15,432 nucleotides of DNA, from positions 1 to 15,432 of the forward strand of contig JAHKLV010000028.1 of the NCBI GenBank assembly GCA_020854925.1, read 5' to 3'. Positions within the stretch are counted from its first letter, which is position 1. Each line of letters opens with the position of its first letter. This document shows positions 12,764 through 15,432 of the stretch, piece by piece. The notes under the pieces were generated by a model. That model was given only the letters and a program-made list of their open reading frames with translations, was not told the origin of the DNA and searched no databases. A program made the position numbers and the translations under genes. The stretch is from Candidatus Methanofastidiosia archaeon (GTDB taxonomy: Archaea > Methanobacteriota_B > Thermococci > Methanofastidiosales > NM3).

Positions 12764-13981
12764 ATGCAGTATCGGACCATGAAAAAGACGGGGGACCGGC
12801 TTTCTGTCCTCGGATTTGGCACCATGCGCCTCCCGGAAAAGGCGGGGCGCATCGACGAGGGGAGGGCAACGGCCCTTATCCGATCTGCCATCGACCAGGG
12901 CGTCAACTTCATCGACACCGCCTTCCCCTACCACCTGGGCACAAGCGAACCCTTTCTCGGCAAGGCGCTCGGGGACGGATACCGCGAACGTGTCAAGCTG
13001 TGCACGAAGCTTCCCCCTTGGTCTGTGCGCACACGCGAGGACATGGACCGCATCCTCGATTCCCAGCTCCGGCGGCTGAGGACAGACCATATCGACTATT
13101 ACCTTGTCCATAGCCTTGACGGTATCAACTGGCAGCGCATGCGCGACCTTGGCGTCCTCTCGTTTCTTGACGCCGCCAAGGAGGATGGGCGCATCGTCAA
13201 CACGGGATTCTCCTTCCACGGCGACCTTCCCTCCTTCAAGGAGATCATCGATGCCTACGACTGGGACGCCTGCCTTATCCAGTACAACTACCTCGACGAG
13301 CGGAATCAGGCCGGCACCGAGGGCATGCGCTACGCCGCCGGGAAGGGTGTGGGGATCATGGTCATGGAACCGCTTCGGGGCGGAAACCTTGCCCGCCGCC
13401 CGCCGCGTGCCGTGCGTGATATCTGGCATGCGGCACCCGTTTCCCGGACGCCGGCCGAATGGGCGCTTCGCTGGGTCTGGGACCATCCCGAGGTCACGCT
13501 TCTCCTTTCCGGCATGAACGATGAGGAACACCTGGCCGAGAATCTCCGTATCGCCGATGATGCAATCCCCTCGTCCCTGACCGAAGCGGAGCGCGGGTGC
13601 ATCGCCCGGGCGCGTGACGCCTACCGCTCGCTCATGAAGGTGGATTGCACGGGATGCCGCTACTGCATGCCCTGCCCGGCGCATGTCAACATTCCGCTCT
13701 GCTTCGAGCTGTACAACAACAAGCACGTCTTTGGGGAGGCGCGCTCGGCGGGGTTCTACTATGCCATCCGCCTTAGCGACATCGCCAACAATCAGGCGTC
13801 GTTTGCCTCGCAGTGCACGAGGTGCGGCAAATGCCTGCGCCACTGCCCCCAGCATCTTGACATCCCCACGCTTCTCGAAGGCGTGGCCCGTGAGTTCGAG
13901 GGTCCGCTCCTCCGTCCGAAGGCATGGGGGGCAAAGCGGTACATGGCATTCCAGAAGTGGCGCGCCACCCGCGGCCGCTAA
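12764..13981 (+). CDS. Aldo/keto reductase with C-terminal 4Fe-4S domain
   Basis: A 405-residue protein of the COG1453 type. Residues 1-285 form the aldo/keto reductase barrel with the catalytic set Asp51, Tyr56, Lys82 and His116 all present. Residues 290-365 carry CTGCRYCMPCP (Cys295, 298, 301, 304) and CTRCGKCLRHCP (Cys351, 354, 357, 361), enough for two 4Fe-4S clusters. This fused form is common in strict anaerobes and probably links NADPH or the clusters to reduction of a small carbonyl or other compound; the substrate is unknown. It is cytoplasmic. The ATG at 12764 follows GGTGAT by three bases; an in-frame TTG at 12743 is rejected. larC starts 36 bases after its stop and may share its transcript. 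Confidence 0.93.
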   Translation: MQYRTMKKTGDRLSVLGFGTMRLPEKAGRIDEGRATALIRSAIDQGVNFIDTAFPYHLGTSEPFLGKALGDGYRERVKLCTKLPPWSVRTREDMDRILDSQLRRLRTDHIDYYLVHSLDGINWQRMRDLGVLSFLDAAKEDGRIVNTGFSFHGDLPSFKEIIDAYDWDACLIQYNYLDERNQAGTEGMRYAAGKGVGIMVMEPLRGGNLARRPPRAVRDIWHAAPVSRTPAEWALRWVWDHPEVTLLLSGMNDEEHLAENLRIADDAIPSSLTEAERGCIARARDAYRSLMKVDCTGCRYCMPCPAHVNIPLCFELYNNKHVFGEARSAGFYYAIRLSDIANNQASFASQCTRCGKCLRHCPQHLDIPTLLEGVAREFEGPLLRPKAWGAKRYMAFQKWRATRGR

Positions 13982-14017
13982 CGGAAAGTCTTTGTATCAT
14001 GGCTGCACAGGGGATGT

Positions 14018-15214
14018 GTGGAACAGAGAATCCTGTACTATGACTGCTTTTCAGGCATCAGCGGGGACATGCACCTCGGGGCACTGCTCGACCTTGGCGT
14101 CGATGCCTCGGCGCTTGCCGATACGCTTTCCCTCCTTGACCTAGCCGGCGAATACGAGCTCCGGATCGCCAGGGGTACGAGGCGGGGTATCGCGGGAACA
14201 AAGGTTGATGTCGTGCTCAGCACCTCCAACCTGCCTCACCGCCGCCTTGGCGACATCAGTGACATCATCAGCGGGAGCGGGCTTCCTGCGCGGGTGCAGG
14301 AGTTGAGCATGAGGACCTTTGCCCTCCTTGCCGAGGCGGAGGCCGGCGTGCACGGCACGACAGTGGACGAGGTCCATTTCCATGAAGTGGGTGCAACGGA
14401 TGCCATTGTCGACATTGTCGGTGCTGCTATCTGCCTCGAGGCACTGGGAGTTGATGCCGTTTATGCCTCTCCCGTGGAACTTGGCGGGGGCATGGTCACC
14501 TGTGCCCATGGCCGCATCCCCGTACCGGCGCCGGCGACGCTTGCGCTTCTTCGTGGCGTTCCCGTCACCTTTGGTGCCGTTCCCTTCGAGACCACCACCC
14601 CAACGGGCGCCGCCATCCTCGCCACGTATGTGGACACGTTCGGCGCGCCCCCTGCACAGGTCATTGATGCCGTGGGGTACGGCCTTGGGAGCCGGGATAC
14701 CGAGATACCCAACGTGCTGCGCGCCTGCCTCGGGCGGGCAACAGGCGGGGTAAGGGGGCGATGGGACCAAGGCAGGGCCGTCCTTGTGGAAACGTCCATC
14801 GACGACATGAGCCCCGAGCTTCACGGACCCATGGCCGAGCGTCTTTATGAGGCCGGCGCACGGGACGTCCTCCTTATCCCTGTCCAGATGAAGAAAGGGA
14901 GAGCAGGGATCCTCGTCTCGGCACTCTGTGAGGAGGATGCCAAGGATGAAGTCATCGAGGCGCTCTTTCGGGAGACCACTACCCTTGGCGTCCGCACCGT
15001 GCCGGTGGATAAGCACATGCTCCGACGAGGGGAAAGGACGATGGAGACGACCTACGGCCCGGTCAGGGTCAAGGACGCCTTTCTCGGCGGTGAGTGGCTC
15101 AAGTCGAAGCCCGAGCATGACGACTGCCGACGTATCGCGCGGGAACAGGGCCTTTCCCTTCCTGAGGTCTACCGGCGCATCGGCCTCCTCATGGGTGATG
15201 GCCCTGTACCTTAG
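14018..15214 (+). CDS. larC: LarC, CTP-dependent nickel insertion protein for the pincer cofactor
   Basis: A 398-residue full-length LarC. It opens with ILYYDCFSGISGDMHLGALL, then VDEVHFHEVGATDAIVDIVG (116-135), ETTTPTGAA (191-199), ETSIDDMSPE (258-267) and KPEHDDC (364-370), all family landmarks. LarC inserts nickel into the pincer nucleotide made by LarB and LarE, the cofactor of lactate racemase LarA and its relatives. In Lactobacillus the protein is split into LarC1 and LarC2 by a programmed frameshift; here it is one continuous frame. The start is a GTG at 14018, since no ATG is in frame nearby and the family N terminus begins here; GGGGATGT before it is a weak ribosome site. larE overlaps its 3' end by 17 bases. 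No larB or larA is seen in this window. Confidence 0.93.
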   Translation: MEQRILYYDCFSGISGDMHLGALLDLGVDASALADTLSLLDLAGEYELRIARGTRRGIAGTKVDVVLSTSNLPHRRLGDISDIISGSGLPARVQELSMRTFALLAEAEAGVHGTTVDEVHFHEVGATDAIVDIVGAAICLEALGVDAVYASPVELGGGMVTCAHGRIPVPAPATLALLRGVPVTFGAVPFETTTPTGAAILATYVDTFGAPPAQVIDAVGYGLGSRDTEIPNVLRACLGRATGGVRGRWDQGRAVLVETSIDDMSPELHGPMAERLYEAGARDVLLIPVQMKKGRAGILVSALCEEDAKDEVIEALFRETTTLGVRTVPVDKHMLRRGERTMETTYGPVRVKDAFLGGEWLKSKPEHDDCRRIAREQGLSLPEVYRRIGLLMGDGPVP

Positions 15215-15432
15215 GGATGCATACCGGCGGCTCACGTCGCGCCTCAAGGAGCTTGATGCGCCGCTTATAGCCTTTTCGGGGGGAACGGACAGTACGCTCG
15301 TCCTCCATGCCGCGCGTGATGCCTGTGGCAAGAATGTCGCCGCTGTCACGGCAACAGCCCCGTATATTCCCCTGTCAGACACGCGCCATGCGTCGGAACA
15401 GGCATGCTCCTGGGGCGTCGACTACCACCAGA
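15198..15432 (+). CDS. larE: LarE, ATP-dependent sulfur transferase (5' part only)
   Basis: The first 78 codons of a PP-loop protein that runs off the right edge. The ATP-binding motif AFSGGTDSTL (residues 25-34) has the SGGxDS core of LarE and related PP-loop enzymes. LarE adenylates its nicotinate-derived substrate and donates sulfur, in some species from its own cysteine. The cysteine or cluster region that would tell the two LarE types apart is beyond the edge. The ATG at 15198 lies inside larC in another frame, with GGGTG just before it, so translation is coupled. NH3-dependent synthetases share the motif, but larC next door makes LarE the best call. Confidence 0.88.
   Translation, partial: MALYLRDAYRRLTSRLKELDAPLIAFSGGTDSTLVLHAARDACGKNVAAVTATAPYIPLSDTRHASEQACSWGVDYHQ

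Noticed and set aside
12668..13855. Minus-strand open frame of 395 codons opposite the aldo/keto reductase
   Set aside because: It has no recognisable domain, and the plus-strand frame has full catalytic and cluster motifs. Long antisense frames are expected opposite GC-rich genes.
14141..15382. Minus-strand open frame of 413 codons opposite larC and larE
   Set aside because: Low-complexity, Arg- and Gly-rich product with no domain; larC and larE on the plus strand are certain.

Overview
The window comes from the chromosome of a GC-rich euryarchaeon, most likely a methanogen. The signs are an Orc1/Cdc6 gene, promoters that are archaeal TATA boxes about 25 bases before starts, GGTGAT or GGAGG ribosome sites complementary to the archaeal 16S 3' end, and the DUF39 plus NIL-ferredoxin gene pair that methanogens use to make homocysteine. 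The order of the organism is inference; a member of Methanomicrobia would fit. No tRNA, rRNA, CRISPR array or insertion sequence was seen.

Layout: (1) 1-1947, minus strand: the 5' 649 codons of a REC-GAF-PAS-GAF-HisKA sensor kinase that runs off the left edge. (2) 1997-3268, minus: an MFS exporter-like transporter. (3) 3435-4388, plus: a thioredoxin-like protein and a dolichol/phytol-kinase-type membrane enzyme in one operon. (4) 4389-4801: no protein gene, but a TATA box followed by about 225 bases rich in hairpins and ending in a strong hairpin plus T-run, a candidate unnamed structured RNA. (5) 4802-6562: a second sensor kinase with a degenerate receiver domain. (6) 6683-8762: the aspartate-semialdehyde sulfurtransferase operon (DUF39, NIL-ferredoxin) with a third DUF7000-like gene. 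(7) 8814-10540, minus: a two-gene ABC transporter of the ABC-2 type. (8) 10541-10896: a regulatory region with an ORB-like element, direct repeats, TATA boxes, a 35-residue small gene and a palindrome in front of orc1/cdc6. (9) 10897-12021: a divergent Orc1/Cdc6. (10) 12011-12645, minus: two small unknown proteins, one a possible winged helix rich in cysteine with an inverted repeat over its promoter. (11) 12764-15432, plus: an aldo/keto reductase with two 4Fe-4S clusters, then larC and the start of larE, for the nickel-pincer nucleotide cofactor.

Themes: two kinases without DNA-binding output domains suggest sensing through protein partners. The sulfur operon, iron-sulfur reductase, thioredoxin-like protein and LarE sulfur transfer together give a sulfur- and redox-centred anaerobic gene set. 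The less explained parts are the 4.5-4.73 kb RNA candidate, the small gene before orc1, the altered AAA+ motifs of that Orc1, and the operator-like repeat at 12657-12679.
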